Source of the DNA: an uncultured Alphaproteobacteria bacterium | Lineage (GTDB): Bacteria > Pseudomonadota > Alphaproteobacteria > Micavibrionales > Micavibrionaceae | Assembly (NCBI GenBank): GCA_946480475.1 | Contig: CAMLJM010000004.1 | Coordinates: forward strand, 1 to 64,000 | Reading direction: 5' to 3' | Length of the DNA stretch: 64,000 bases | Part shown: piece after piece, positions 8,112 to 16,556 of the stretch | Layout of the letters: each line of letters starts with the position of its first letter | Position numbering within the stretch: the first letter of the stretch is position 1 | Translations under genes and position numbers: made by a program | Notes under the pieces: generated by a model | Told to the model about the DNA's origin: nothing | Database searches by the model: none | Seen by the model: only the letters and a program-made list of their open reading frames with translations

Positions 8112-8888
8112 TCAATTCTTCACCGCACGGGCAATTGTCAGCACACTTACAGAAGAAGCACCAGCCTTCAGCAATACATCGCTGCATTCACGCACGGTCG
8201 CACCCGTAGTCAGCACATCATCAATCAACACGATGGCACGCCCCTTCAATTTTTCGAGGTGACGCGGATTGATCGAGAACGCCTTGCTGACATTTTTTGC
8301 ACGCTCCCCCGCTTTCAGGTGTCCTTGCGTCGGTGTGGAACGTGTACGCAGCAAGGCATCAGGGATGCAGGCAAGTTTCGTTTCACGCGAAAGACCCAAC
8401 GCCAGTATTGCAGCCTGGTTATAGCGACGACGGAGCAGACGCCAGCGATGCAACGGCACTGGCACAAGCAAGGGATCAGCCTGCCAAAAGTCTGTTCCTG
8501 CCCGGGTTAGCCACGGTACGAATGTTTTCACGGCATATGTCTGGTCAGCATGCTTGAAACCCAGGATCAATTTGCGGCTGGCATCGTCGTAAACCAGTGA
8601 CGAGCGAGCAACCGTAAAGGACGGCGGATCGGTCAGGCAATCAGCACATTTCAGGTCGATTTCCGGGTCAGCGTCCCCCAATGGCGGCAAAGGTGCCCCG
8701 CAGGTATGGCAAAGCGGTTTGGCCACAAAACGAAGGCTCGCCCAGGCTGCCGGGGATACCATACCCTGCCGTTCCACAGGGTCACCCGTCAGGGGACAAC
8801 GCGCCGGAAGCAGCCATTCCACGAGGGGAGCTAAAACCGTCTTCTTAAAACATTGATTTACAATAATAATTTTCCTGTTATTTTTCAT
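8112..8888 (-). CDS. comF: ComF-family phosphoribosyltransferase-like protein
   Basis: A 258-residue double-zinc-ribbon/phosphoribosyltransferase protein. Cys pairs lie near residue 31 (CPLTG), in LCHTCG and in LKCADC, followed by the PRTase fold with the PRPP loop VLIDDVLTTGATVRECS near the C-terminus. ComF proteins are linked to DNA uptake or DNA metabolism, although many alphaproteobacterial copies are not near competence genes. The first residues (KNNRKIIIVN) are AT-rich and may not be translated. It is divergent from the methyltransferase at 8980, and this neighbourhood with the NDUFAF5-like methyltransferase, Grx and Nit2 is one often seen in alphaproteobacteria. Confidence 0.85.
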   Translation of the reverse strand: MKNNRKIIIVNQCFKKTVLAPLVEWLLPARCPLTGDPVERQGMVSPAAWASLRFVAKPLCHTCGAPLPPLGDADPEIDLKCADCLTDPPSFTVARSSLVYDDASRKLILGFKHADQTYAVKTFVPWLTRAGTDFWQADPLLVPVPLHRWRLLRRRYNQAAILALGLSRETKLACIPDALLRTRSTPTQGHLKAGERAKNVSKAFSINPRHLEKLKGRAIVLIDDVLTTGATVRECSDVLLKAGASSVSVLTIARAVKN

Positions 8889-8979
8889 ATTTAAATGATT
8901 GCCTTTTCAGGGCCTAATAATGTATAAAAATTGACAGGGTTTAGTGGATCACCAAACGAGATTTACCCGGGCATAGAGT

Positions 8980-11469
8980 ATGGCGCAAGCAAAAGTCAGC
9001 AAACTGAGAGATGGACACCGCAAAGCTTTGGGCTTTGAGGATTCATCCGCCGAGCCCAAACCCCTCTCCCGTGAACTTGAGAAATATTACGAACGCCACC
9101 AGCATCTTAAGGACCTACCAGCTGGCACCATCCGCAAGGCATGGTTCACAATGTCTCATTTGCTGCTGCACCCGGGCGCTCGAGTTGTCGATATGGGTTC
9201 GAATGACGGCGCCGTGACCTATGCCATGGCGGCTCTTAATCCTGAAATTCATTTCACAGGCGTCGATTTTGATCGCAAGAAAATCACGAAATCCAAATCC
9301 ACCTGGAAACTGGCTAATCTTGATTTCCAATATGGCGACATTACTTCCGGTGCCGGATTTAAAGAACAATCCGTTGATGCGATTATTAATTCCTTCATTC
9401 TGCATGAGCTGTACTCCAGTAGCCGTTATAATGACCGCGCTGTTGTCCGTACGCTGGAAAAACAATTCAGCCTGCTGAAAAACGAAGGGCTGATGCTGAT
9501 CCGTGATTACGCGCTGCCGCAGCGCGGTGAATATATCCTGCTGGAAATGCCCGATGCGCCGAGCCGCGGCAAAGAAATCAGCAAAATGTCAGAAGCTGAC
9601 CTGCTGGTTCATTATTCTGAACGTGCCCGTTCCAAAGATGACCCTGGTTGCCATGGCTTCTTTATGGAAGAACTGCCCCCGCGCTTCCCGCAGACGCGTT
9701 TGTTCCGGTTGCCGTATAAATGGGCGTATGAATTCATTACCCGCAAAGATAACCGTGCGACATTCGAAATTGAATTGCCGAAGGAATACGCATTCTTCAC
9801 TGAGCACGACTACCGCCGTAATCTCGCCGCTATGGGCGCTCGCCTTGTGTACAGCTCACCGCACTGGGACGAGAAGATTATCCGTGAACGTTTCGATGGC
9901 CGGTTCCGTTTGTATAACGATGACGGCACACCTTTGGGTTCGCCACCTACCAGCTTTATCGCCGTTGCCCAGAAAATGAGCGATCGCCGTTCCCTGCGAT
10001 TGCAGGAGCGTCGCCCATCACCGCGTTCGTCGCATGGCAAACTGCGTATCAGCGCCGTTCGCAATGACGTCACCGGAAAGATCATGGATGTTGCCAGCCG
10101 TGATTCCGATATGATGGATGTTATCCCCTATCGCGTCACGGAAAATGGCATTCTGACCATATTCGTACATGAAGGCTTGCCACGTGGCATTGTTAACGCT
10201 GTGCCGCGTAACGGCCGCAACCTCGATCAGAAGATGTGGTCCGGTCATATGACAGAGGCGATCAGCCTGCCGGGTAATATGGTACGTGATGTTCCCAAGG
10301 ATGATCTGAAGAAGACAGTCCTGTTCGCGCGCGACTATTTGGGTCTGAAGCCCGCGACAGGCGCTTTGCTGGAAAATGGTCCCGTTTTCTATCCGGCCCC
10401 GGATTATATCGATGAGCGCATCGAGACATGCTTCCTGCGCGTGGAAAACCGCGATGGCGGCGTATTCGATGCCAAATATGAAGACGAAGCGTATAAAGGG
10501 TTTTCAACCAAAGGCCGCGTGCGTGAAGTAAACGCGCAAAGCGTTTTGGATGCGATTTCCGTCGGCATCATTCCGAATGCCCGCCTGGAACAGCAGATTA
10601 TCGCATTGTTCAGCAAGCTGGATATGAAAGCTGAAAGCTGGGATGAATGCCCGCTGATCCTGTCGGAAGAAGAGCCTGACCGCAAAGCCGACCTGAAAGA
10701 TGTCGTCCTGCGCAAAGCAAGTCCCGATAACCGTTTCAAGAACATCAAGGGCACCACAGGCCATCTGCGCACAATTCAATCAACCTTCGTTGATGAAGGC
10801 TGGATTGAGGGTGGCCTTGCTGGCCTGGCATCACGCGATTTGGAATTTATCATTTCTGATGAAACCACCGTTAATAAAGCCGTTGTGTTGCCACTAACCA
10901 AGAATCTGTCTGGCGAAGTACTGGCTGGCTTCTGCATGGAACACCTGCCTATCCCGCAACGTTACAGTGGCAATGGCCTGACGATGACGGCCCCCTCCCT
11001 GGAACTGCCGCGAGAGATCAGCAACGTCGAAATGGCCCGTCGCTACATCGCCGAGAAATTTGAAGTGCCCGTCGAGAATGTCGCGCGCATGGGTGAGAGC
11101 TTCTTCTGCCACAGCGGTGTAACACCGCAACGTATTTTCCCATTCGCCGTTACAGGCGTACCCCGTGGCCTGACGACACCTCTTTACGGCGCCACCGTTT
11201 ACGCGCCGCTGGCAAAGCTGTGTGATTTGCTGTGGTATGACTGCGATCTGCCGTTCATGACCATGGTTGCGCGTACTTATGCCCGCTTGGGCGCTGCAAG
11301 CGAACATAGTGTCAGACGTGAGTTCTCACTGAAGCAGGCTGTCGACCATTCCAAGCCGATCAGCCATTACAGCGAAGATATGAGAGGCCTGGGTGGCAGC
11401 AGCGAAACCAAGAAGCAACCTGACAAGAACGTCGATCCCGATGCACCACAGCGTCCGGAACCAAAATAA
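8980..11469 (+). CDS. Large SAM methyltransferase with two degenerate Nudix-like C-terminal regions
   Basis: A protein of 829 residues. An N-terminal class I SAM methyltransferase spans roughly residues 50-330: motif I VVDMGSNDGAVTYAMA, acidic post-I strand FTGVDFD, and motif IV region VDAIINSFILHEL. The remainder is unlike usual methyltransferases. About 350-550 reads like a Nudix fold with its catalytic box lost (WSGHMTEAISLPG, DDLKKTVLFARDYLGL, PVFYPAPDYIDERIETCFLRVE). About 600-790 shows a similar pattern (LELPREISNVEMARRYIAE, ESFFCHSGVTPQRIFPFAV). The Nudix reading is inference from pattern only. No catalytic GX5EX7REUXEE box is present. The tail is charged and ends Pro-rich. The stop codon overlaps the start of the next methyltransferase (TAATG), so the two are coupled. 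Substrate unknown. Confidence 0.7.
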   Translation: MAQAKVSKLRDGHRKALGFEDSSAEPKPLSRELEKYYERHQHLKDLPAGTIRKAWFTMSHLLLHPGARVVDMGSNDGAVTYAMAALNPEIHFTGVDFDRKKITKSKSTWKLANLDFQYGDITSGAGFKEQSVDAIINSFILHELYSSSRYNDRAVVRTLEKQFSLLKNEGLMLIRDYALPQRGEYILLEMPDAPSRGKEISKMSEADLLVHYSERARSKDDPGCHGFFMEELPPRFPQTRLFRLPYKWAYEFITRKDNRATFEIELPKEYAFFTEHDYRRNLAAMGARLVYSSPHWDEKIIRERFDGRFRLYNDDGTPLGSPPTSFIAVAQKMSDRRSLRLQERRPSPRSSHGKLRISAVRNDVTGKIMDVASRDSDMMDVIPYRVTENGILTIFVHEGLPRGIVNAVPRNGRNLDQKMWSGHMTEAISLPGNMVRDVPKDDLKKTVLFARDYLGLKPATGALLENGPVFYPAPDYIDERIETCFLRVENRDGGVFDAKYEDEAYKGFSTKGRVREVNAQSVLDAISVGIIPNARLEQQIIALFSKLDMKAESWDECPLILSEEEPDRKADLKDVVLRKASPDNRFKNIKGTTGHLRTIQSTFVDEGWIEGGLAGLASRDLEFIISDETTVNKAVVLPLTKNLSGEVLAGFCMEHLPIPQRYSGNGLTMTAPSLELPREISNVEMARRYIAEKFEVPVENVARMGESFFCHSGVTPQRIFPFAVTGVPRGLTTPLYGATVYAPLAKLCDLLWYDCDLPFMTMVARTYARLGAASEHSVRREFSLKQAVDHSKPISHYSEDMRGLGGSSETKKQPDKNVDPDAPQRPEPK

Positions 11470-12359
11470 TGACAACTCATCCTGTTATATTTGATCGCAG
11501 GCATGTGCGCCGGGTCCAGACGCGCGCGGCCATGAAACTGGCGGATCATAATTTCCTGATTGATTGGAACCTGAAGCTTCTGATTGACCGGCTGGGTGAC
11601 ATCAAGCGCACCTATCCTCATACCTTACTGATTGGTGGTCGCGCCTCCCCCGAAGTTATCACCGCCCTTATGAATGCGGGGCAGATCGAAAATCTTGTCA
11701 TGATCGATATGTCATCGATTTATGAGCCTGACATTTGCGCTGATGAGGAGAACCTGCCTTTTGCTCCCGGCACCTTTGATCTCATTATCAGTCCTTTCTC
11801 CCTGCATCACGTCAATGACGTTCCCGGTGCGCTTATTCAGATGCGCCGTGCTTTAAAGCCTGATGGGCTGCTGTTGGCAGGCTTTCCCGGCGGCGAAAGC
11901 CTGATTGAGCTACGGCAATCTTTTATGAAAGCGGAAATCGAACATCGCCAGGGTGCCCGTATGCGCGTTCACCCCTTCATAGACAAGCAGCAGGCGGCAG
12001 GATTATTACAACGTGGCGGCTACGCCCTTCCGGTTGTTGATTCCGAACGCCTGGTCGTTACCTATGATAATGCTTTCCGCCTGATGCAGGACCTGCGCCA
12101 TATGGGTGAGACCAACAGCCTCCAACTCCGTGACCGCGCCTTTACCGGTAAAAACCTTATGCTGGAAATGGCTAAGGCTTATCAGGCTGACTACAGTGAG
12201 CCTGATGGCCGCGTGCGCGCCACATTCGAGATGATTTTCCTTTCTGGTTGGGCACCGCATGAGAGCCAGCAAAAACCCCTACGCCCTGGAAGCGCACAAA
12301 ACCGACTTGCCGATGCCTTGGGCACCACTGAAATCGGCACAGGCGAAAAAGTGGGCTAA
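11469..12359 (+). CDS. SAM-dependent methyltransferase/hydroxylase-like, NDUFAF5/BioC type
   Basis: A 296-residue protein. The N-terminal FDRRHVRRVQTRAA-KLADHNFL and the sequence LIDRLGDIKRTYPHTLLIGG match the alphaproteobacterial family related to human NDUFAF5, which hydroxylates an arginine of the complex I subunit NDUFS7. Motif I is poor (LLIGGRASPEV in place of the usual DLGCGTG), but the Methyltransf_11 core is recognisable: FAPGTFDLIISPFSLHHVNDVPGALIQMRRALKPDGLLLAGFPGG. A role in respiratory complex I assembly is family inference. It is translationally coupled to the upstream 829-residue methyltransferase and followed by a strong bidirectional terminator. Confidence 0.8.
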   Translation: MTTHPVIFDRRHVRRVQTRAAMKLADHNFLIDWNLKLLIDRLGDIKRTYPHTLLIGGRASPEVITALMNAGQIENLVMIDMSSIYEPDICADEENLPFAPGTFDLIISPFSLHHVNDVPGALIQMRRALKPDGLLLAGFPGGESLIELRQSFMKAEIEHRQGARMRVHPFIDKQQAAGLLQRGGYALPVVDSERLVVTYDNAFRLMQDLRHMGETNSLQLRDRAFTGKNLMLEMAKAYQADYSEPDGRVRATFEMIFLSGWAPHESQQKPLRPGSAQNRLADALGTTEIGTGEKVG

Positions 12360-12365
12360 AAAATA

Positions 12366-12387
12366 AAGGCCGGATCTCTCCGGCCTT
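12366..12387. terminator. Bidirectional rho-independent terminator
   Basis: AAGGCCGG, a six-base loop ATCTCT, then CCGGCCTT. It is flanked by T-rich sequence on the plus side (ATTGTTTTATT) and A-rich sequence on the other (read as T-rich on the minus strand), so it can end both the methyltransferase transcript and the minus-strand DUF1192-guaC-12394 unit. Confidence 0.85.
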
Positions 12388-12393
12388 ATTGTT

Positions 12394-12810
12394 TTATTCG
12401 TTACCATTACTTTCGCGCGGCGGGCGATGTCCCCCACCTGAACGGCCACCACCTGAACGATGGCCGCCACCGCCATGACGACGTGGGCCACGGTCCTGTC
12501 CGCCACCGCCATTGCCATGATTATCGTCTGATCCACCGCGATTGCCGATATCATCATTCGCGTTACCAAATTCATCATCCTGCTTACGCGCGGAACGGTG
12601 ACCCGGTGTTGGCATCGGGCGCACGCCGCCCGCCATGCGTTCTTCACGGATCATATCAATCTCCAGCGCTGCCGTAGCACGACGCAGTTCATGAAGGGAT
12701 TCGTTCAGGGACTCACGCGCAGATACATCTTTCTTATCGCTTTGCCAAGCTTCGTAGCTCTTAATGCATTTTTCCGCTGCATCGTGCAGTCTCTTACTTA
12801 CTTCATCCAT
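12394..12810 (-). CDS. Small helical protein with Gly/Arg-rich disordered tail, unknown
   Basis: A protein of 138 residues from the ATG at 12810, which has AAAGGAG ten bases before it; longer upstream frames have no ribosome site and run into guaC. The first 65 residues are amphipathic and helical (MDEVSKRLHDAAEKCIKSYEAWQ...LRRATAALEIDMIREERMAGG). From about 75 onward the chain is Gly, Arg, His and Asn rich with RGG/GGG repeats (GGGGQDRGPRRHGGGGHRSG), typical of disordered, possibly nucleic-acid-binding tails. No family recognised. It lies 49 bases after guaC on the same strand, ahead of the terminator at 12366. Confidence 0.7.
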   Translation of the reverse strand: MDEVSKRLHDAAEKCIKSYEAWQSDKKDVSARESLNESLHELRRATAALEIDMIREERMAGGVRPMPTPGHRSARKQDDEFGNANDDIGNRGGSDDNHGNGGGGQDRGPRRHGGGGHRSGGGRSGGGHRPPRESNGNE

Positions 12811-12859
12811 AGTCTGAACTCCTTTAAATGTCAGATCGTTAGAATACGCGAACGGTGGC

Positions 12860-13915
12860 TTACTCGCTACCGAAAACATTGTTGATTTGCTGTGTCACAC
12901 GCACAAATGTAGTGCGCTTTGACAATTCCTTCAGACGGCGTGCACCCACATAGGTGCAGGCTGAGCGAATGCCGCCTGATATGGCACCCATGGTATCCAC
13001 CACGTCACCACGATAGGGAACACGCACGGTTTTTCCTTCGCTGGCGCGGTATTCAGCCACGCCGCCAGAATACTTGTTCATGGCCGTGTCGCTGCTCATA
13101 CCATAGAACTGCACAAATTTCTTGCCGTTCTCTTCGATGACATCGCCTTCGCACTGATCGTGACCGGCAAGCATACCGCCCAGCATCACAAAATCAGCAC
13201 CGGCACCAAAAGCCTTTGCCAGGTCGCCGGGCACAGTGCACCCGCCATCCGCACATACCAGACCACCAAGACCATGCGCAGCATCGGCACACTCAATCAC
13301 GGCAGAAAGTTGCGGGTAACCAACACCTGTCATTTTACGTGTTGTGCAAACACTTCCCGGGCCAATACCCACTTTCACGACATCTGCCCCCGCCAGAATC
13401 AACTCTTCCGCCATTTCTCCTGTAACGACGTTACCGGCCATAATGGTGATATCGGGCAATCTTTCACGCATCTTCTTGACGAATTGGGCAAAGGGCTCGC
13501 TGTAGCCATTCGCCACATCGATGCAGAGCTTATCAATACCCTTACCGTTCGATTGGACTTTGCTTTTGAGGAAAGCCTCAAGCTTCTCTTCATCCTTTTC
13601 GCTAACACCAATGCTGTACCAGACATTCGCGTTACCTTCTGTCTCATAGAAAGCAATCAGCTTATCGAGCGGGTAATGTTTATGCATCGCCACTGTCGCA
13701 CCCTGACCCATTTTACCAAAAGTGCTGGCCATGGCCATTGTACCGACGCCATCCATGTTAGCGGCAATAATCGGGACGCCCTGATAATTACGCTTGCTCC
13801 ATTTGAATTCGTAGCTGCGGCTGATATCCACTTCCTTGCGACTGCCCAGCGTCGAACGCTTCGGGCGGATCAGAACGTCTTTAAAATCCAGTTTGATGTC
13901 TTCTTCAATACGCAT
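12860..13915 (-). CDS. guaC: GMP reductase
   Basis: A 351-residue TIM-barrel enzyme of the IMPDH/GMPR family that converts GMP to IMP with NADPH. The flexible-loop Cys and its context, [36 protein letters not shown], are those of GuaC rather than of IMP dehydrogenase. There is no CBS insertion, and the length matches GMPR (about 345). The N-terminus [13 protein letters not shown] and the C-terminal [14 protein letters not shown] segment are also typical. It is second in a minus-strand unit after the DUF1192 gene (6-base gap). It probably recycles guanine nucleotides. Confidence 0.92.
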   Translation of the reverse strand: MRIEEDIKLDFKDVLIRPKRSTLGSRKEVDISRSYEFKWSKRNYQGVPIIAANMDGVGTMAMASTFGKMGQGATVAMHKHYPLDKLIAFYETEGNANVWYSIGVSEKDEEKLEAFLKSKVQSNGKGIDKLCIDVANGYSEPFAQFVKKMRERLPDITIMAGNVVTGEMAEELILAGADVVKVGIGPGSVCTTRKMTGVGYPQLSAVIECADAAHGLGGLVCADGGCTVPGDLAKAFGAGADFVMLGGMLAGHDQCEGDVIEENGKKFVQFYGMSSDTAMNKYSGGVAEYRASEGKTVRVPYRGDVVDTMGAISGGIRSACTYVGARRLKELSKRTTFVRVTQQINNVFGSE

Positions 13916-13921
13916 AGTTTC

Positions 13922-14107
13922 TCACGATTTAAAAAGTGACGAAGCCGCATTCATATGCTTTTGCTTCTTGGTTATTTCACCTTCGACACGCACGATCTCG
14001 CTTTTCAGCTCCTCGATGTAATCGCGCAGCTCCTCTACCGACATCGCGTCGAGATTACGAGGCTTGGCTTTCTTTGTACGGGGGTCCAGATCGTCGTCGC
14101 TAAACAT
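13922..14107 (-). CDS. DUF1192 family small protein
   Basis: A protein of 61 residues (MFSDDDLDPRTKKAKPRNLDAMSVEELRDYIEELKSEIVRVE...). The acidic start, the MSVEELRDYIEELKSEIVRVEGEI helix and the KKQKHMNAASSLF end are the complete DUF1192 pattern, a short coiled-coil protein confined mostly to alphaproteobacteria. The start at 14107 fits the family length; an upstream in-frame ATG would add 13 unconserved residues. It is divergent from the quinone oxidoreductase. Molecular role unknown. Confidence 0.8.
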   Translation of the reverse strand: MFSDDDLDPRTKKAKPRNLDAMSVEELRDYIEELKSEIVRVEGEITKKQKHMNAASSLFKS

Positions 14108-14166
14108 GGCTTTATAGTAAGGCTTTCCTGTTGCGCTGGCTGTCAAAAGCCCCCAAGATTACGCAC

Positions 14167-15135
14167 ATGAACACCCAAACGCAACAAATGATGCAAGCTA
14201 TCCGTATCCGTGAATTCGGCCCCCCGGAAGTGCTTGAAATAAAAGAGATATTCATTCCTCAGGCAAGACCGGATGAGGTGCTTATACGCGTGCATGCGGC
14301 TGGCGTTAATCGTCCGGACCTTTTACAGAGAATAGGGAAATACCCGCCCCCACCCGGCATCACCGATACGCCCGGATTGGAAGTGGCCGGTGAAATTGTC
14401 GGCCCGCACGAAAATGCGGGAGAGAAAGTTTGCGCCCTGATCGCTGGTGGCGGCTATGCGGAATATGTAGTGGTCCCTAAGGGGCAATGCCTGCCCCTCC
14501 CCCAAGGTCTATCGATGATGGAGGCCGCCGCACTGCCTGAGGCAGTATTCACCGTTTGGAATAATGTTTTTGTCCGTGGCCAGTTAAAACCCGGAGAAAC
14601 GCTTTTAATCCATGGCGGCGCCTCGGGCATCGGCACGACAGCCATTCAAATGGCAAAAGCCTATGGCGCAAAGGTGATCATCACAGCCGGATCAGAAGAA
14701 AAATGTGCGGCCTGTTTGAAAATCGGTGCAGATCAGGCCGTAAACTACAAGACGCAGGATTTTGGTGAAGTTCTTTCTGATATCGATGTCGTTTTAGATA
14801 TGGTTGGCGGCGATTATGTGCCCAAGAACTTGAAGGTGCTGCGCGATGGTGGACGTCATGTCAGCATCGCTACACTGAATGGCAGTAAGACTGAGATTGA
14901 TATACGCACTGTGATGCAAAAACGTTTGGTGCTGACCGGATCAACATTACGTGCACGTTCCATAGAAGAGAAAACAGTGCTGGCACAGAGCATCCATAAA
15001 ACCGTATGGCCCTGGATTGAGGCCGGTAAAGTGAAACCTGTCATATACAAGACTTTCCCCCTTGCGCAGGCGGCACAAGCGCATGCAGCGCTTGAGAAGG
15101 GTGATCATGTCGGGAAGATTGTTCTGATAATCTAA
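14167..15135 (+). CDS. NAD(P)H quinone oxidoreductase, zeta-crystallin/PIG3 type
   Basis: About 322 residues of a zinc-free medium-chain dehydrogenase/reductase. It has the substrate domain AAGVNRPDLLQRIGKYPPPPG and PGLEVAGEIV, and the NADPH Rossmann motif HGGASGIGTTAIQMAKAYGAKV (AxxGxxG variant). It ends HAALEKGDHVGKIVL. The N-terminal AIRIREFGPPEVLEIKE matches PIG3/TP53I3-like quinone reductases. No Cys zinc ligands are present. The start is uncertain: ATG 14167 lacks a clear Shine-Dalgarno and 14188/14191 would also fit the family. It probably reduces quinones or enones in the cytosol with NADPH. Confidence 0.85.
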   Translation: MNTQTQQMMQAIRIREFGPPEVLEIKEIFIPQARPDEVLIRVHAAGVNRPDLLQRIGKYPPPPGITDTPGLEVAGEIVGPHENAGEKVCALIAGGGYAEYVVVPKGQCLPLPQGLSMMEAAALPEAVFTVWNNVFVRGQLKPGETLLIHGGASGIGTTAIQMAKAYGAKVIITAGSEEKCAACLKIGADQAVNYKTQDFGEVLSDIDVVLDMVGGDYVPKNLKVLRDGGRHVSIATLNGSKTEIDIRTVMQKRLVLTGSTLRARSIEEKTVLAQSIHKTVWPWIEAGKVKPVIYKTFPLAQAAQAHAALEKGDHVGKIVLII

Positions 15136-15292
15136 TTATTATGAAAATTATTTAAAGCTGGCGGTCAGTTCTTTTCCGCCCTATATTCCTGATATTCCCG
15201 ACATTAAGTAAGTCGAGACATGGCCTCTGAAACAGGGGGCCGGACGCAAAAAAGTTTTGCCTTTTAGAAGGTTACAATAAGGAGAGTTTTAA

Positions 15293-15982
15293 ATGGCTAC
15301 CAAGATTCCTGTTGCCGGGCTGCTGATGCCCAAAGCCAGCGCTGTATGGCTGGTTGAAAACACACCGATGACATTCGAGCAGATTGCCGAATTCACAGGT
15401 CTGCACCCGATTGAAGTGCAGGCGCTGGCTGACGAAGAAGTGGGCCGCGGTATCGTAGGCCGTAACCCGGTCGAACATAACGAAGTGACACAAGAAGAGC
15501 TGGACAAGGCCATTGATTCAGCCCTGAACGGTGATGCCAGCTATCGCATGAGAATGGCGAAGAGCGACCTGCCGACTGTTAAAGTACGTGCTAAAGGTCC
15601 GCGTTATACCCCTGTTACAAAGCGTCAGGATAAACCCGATGCGATTGCTTACATCCTGAAGCATCATCCAGAAATTTCCGATGCGCAGATCTGCAAACTG
15701 GTAGGAACAACCAAACCCACCATTCAGTCGATCCGTGATCGTGAACACCCGAACATGCCCAATATCAAGGCACGTCACCCGGTTGATTGCGGCTTGTGCA
15801 CATATTCAGACCTGGACGCGGCATCCCGCAAAGGCCTGAAGGCACAAGGTAAGACACCAGAAGAAATCAATGCCCATAAAGAAAAAGCATTGCAAAGCCA
15901 ACAGTTGCCTGAGGAAGAAGAGAACACAAAACCAGCATCAGGTTTTGATTTCAGCAACTTCCTGAAATCATCCAGCAACTAA
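15293..15982 (+). CDS. trcR: Cell-cycle transcriptional regulator TrcR (DUF1013)
   Basis: A 229-residue protein matching the alphaproteobacterial DUF1013/TrcR family throughout: it opens MATKIPVAGLLMPKASAVWLVENT, has a first HTH-like helix pair (MTFEQIAEFTGLHPIEVQALADEEV), then KPDAIAYILKHHPEISDAQICKLVGTTKPTIQSIRDREH (a second HTH), and HPVDCGLCTYSDLDAA. The family acts in cell-cycle transcription. A strong AAGGAG lies 7-12 bases before the ATG. It is monocistronic: a 157-base leader region precedes it and a strong terminator follows at 16001. The C-terminal 30 residues are acidic and low complexity. Confidence 0.9.
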   Translation: MATKIPVAGLLMPKASAVWLVENTPMTFEQIAEFTGLHPIEVQALADEEVGRGIVGRNPVEHNEVTQEELDKAIDSALNGDASYRMRMAKSDLPTVKVRAKGPRYTPVTKRQDKPDAIAYILKHHPEISDAQICKLVGTTKPTIQSIRDREHPNMPNIKARHPVDCGLCTYSDLDAASRKGLKAQGKTPEEINAHKEKALQSQQLPEEEENTKPASGFDFSNFLKSSSN

Positions 15983-16000
15983 TATCAGATCAATAAAATA

Positions 16001-16032
16001 AAACGCGGCGCCTAACAGTGCCGCGTTTTTTC
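16001..16032 (+). terminator. Rho-independent terminator after trcR
   Basis: AAACGCGGC pairs with GCCGCGTTT around a ten-base loop, followed by TTTTTCTTT. It begins 18 bases after the trcR stop codon. Confidence 0.9.
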
Positions 16033-16052
16033 TTTAGAAAAAAGTATTAACG

Positions 16053-16238
16053 TCACCCGCTTTGGGCCGCCTGATCAATCTCTTCTTTAATTCGGAGCTT
16101 CTCAAGTTTTAGTCTTTTGAGTGCCACTTCGTTAGCCGCTGGATGTTTCATTTCTGTTTCAAGCTGTGCGCATAAAGCTGCATGGCGGTTCTTTAGTGCT
16201 TGTAAACGTCCCTTCACATTTCCACGGGTTGTCGGCAT
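16053..16238 (-). CDS. DUF465 / YdcH-like small coiled-coil protein
   Basis: A protein of 61 residues from ATG 16238 with AAGGAG about ten bases upstream. The pattern RLQALKNRHAALCAQLETEMKHPAANEVALKRLKLEKLRIKEEIDQ is the DUF465 helix-turn-helix hairpin, a cytosolic protein of unknown role common in alphaproteobacteria. A TTAA-N7-TTAA box (16367-16381), the CtrA consensus, lies about 130 bases upstream of the start in the same intergenic region, so cell-cycle control is possible. Confidence 0.75.
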   Translation of the reverse strand: MPTTRGNVKGRLQALKNRHAALCAQLETEMKHPAANEVALKRLKLEKLRIKEEIDQAAQSG

Positions 16239-16366
16239 CTTCAAAATCTCCTTCTCATCTTTCACCACATATTATTCAAACAGGTCCCAGCACACGCAGT
16301 TCCCCGCGTGCTTCAAATATAAATTTTTCACTGAGTACCCATAAGATCAGGATGTCATGACACAAG

Positions 16367-16381
16367 TTAACGAAAGGTTAA
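16367..16381. promoter_or_regulatory. CtrA-type binding box TTAA-N7-TTAA
   Basis: TTAACGAAAGGTTAA matches exactly the full CtrA consensus of Caulobacter and its relatives. It is upstream of DUF465. CckA, the kinase that feeds CtrA, is encoded in this window; CtrA is not. A match this short can occur by chance. Confidence 0.45.
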
Positions 16382-16410
16382 ATTGTATTGCGTTGCGCAC
16401 ATATAAAAAA

Positions 16411-16437
16411 TCAGCCACCTTTTTTAAGGGTGGCTGA
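16411..16437 (-). terminator. Terminator for the aldehyde dehydrogenase transcript
   Basis: TCAGCCACC and GGTGGCTGA form a nine-base stem. Read on the minus strand, the stem is followed by TTTTTTATAT. It lies 120 bases past the ALDH stop. Confidence 0.8.
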
Positions 16438-16556
16438 GTAGGTGTTGCGTGTGAGGAGGAACAACATTCCTATACTCACATCTTAACCTGTTAACTATTA
16501 ACTCCCGTTAAAGATTGTCTAAAATTGTATCTAAATTCCTTAACGGCAAAAAATCA

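Larger units (their letters stand above)
16239..16556. other. Intergenic region between DUF465 and the aldehyde dehydrogenase gene
   Basis: About 320 bases without a convincing ORF. It contains a small hairpin near 16292-16313, the CtrA-type box at 16367-16381, the minus-strand terminator at 16411-16437, an imperfect dyad with TGTGAG/CTCACA arms near 16449-16480, and a cluster of TTAAC motifs at 16483, 16491 and 16498. The right-hand half is the 3' untranslated end of the aldehyde dehydrogenase transcript, and the left-hand half is the presumed DUF465 promoter region. Confidence 0.6.

Noticed and set aside
16483..16511. Cluster of four TTAA motifs as a CtrA site
   Set aside because: Spacings are 4, 3 and 6 bases; none gives TTAA-N7-TTAA, and it lies in the 3' region of the ALDH transcript.
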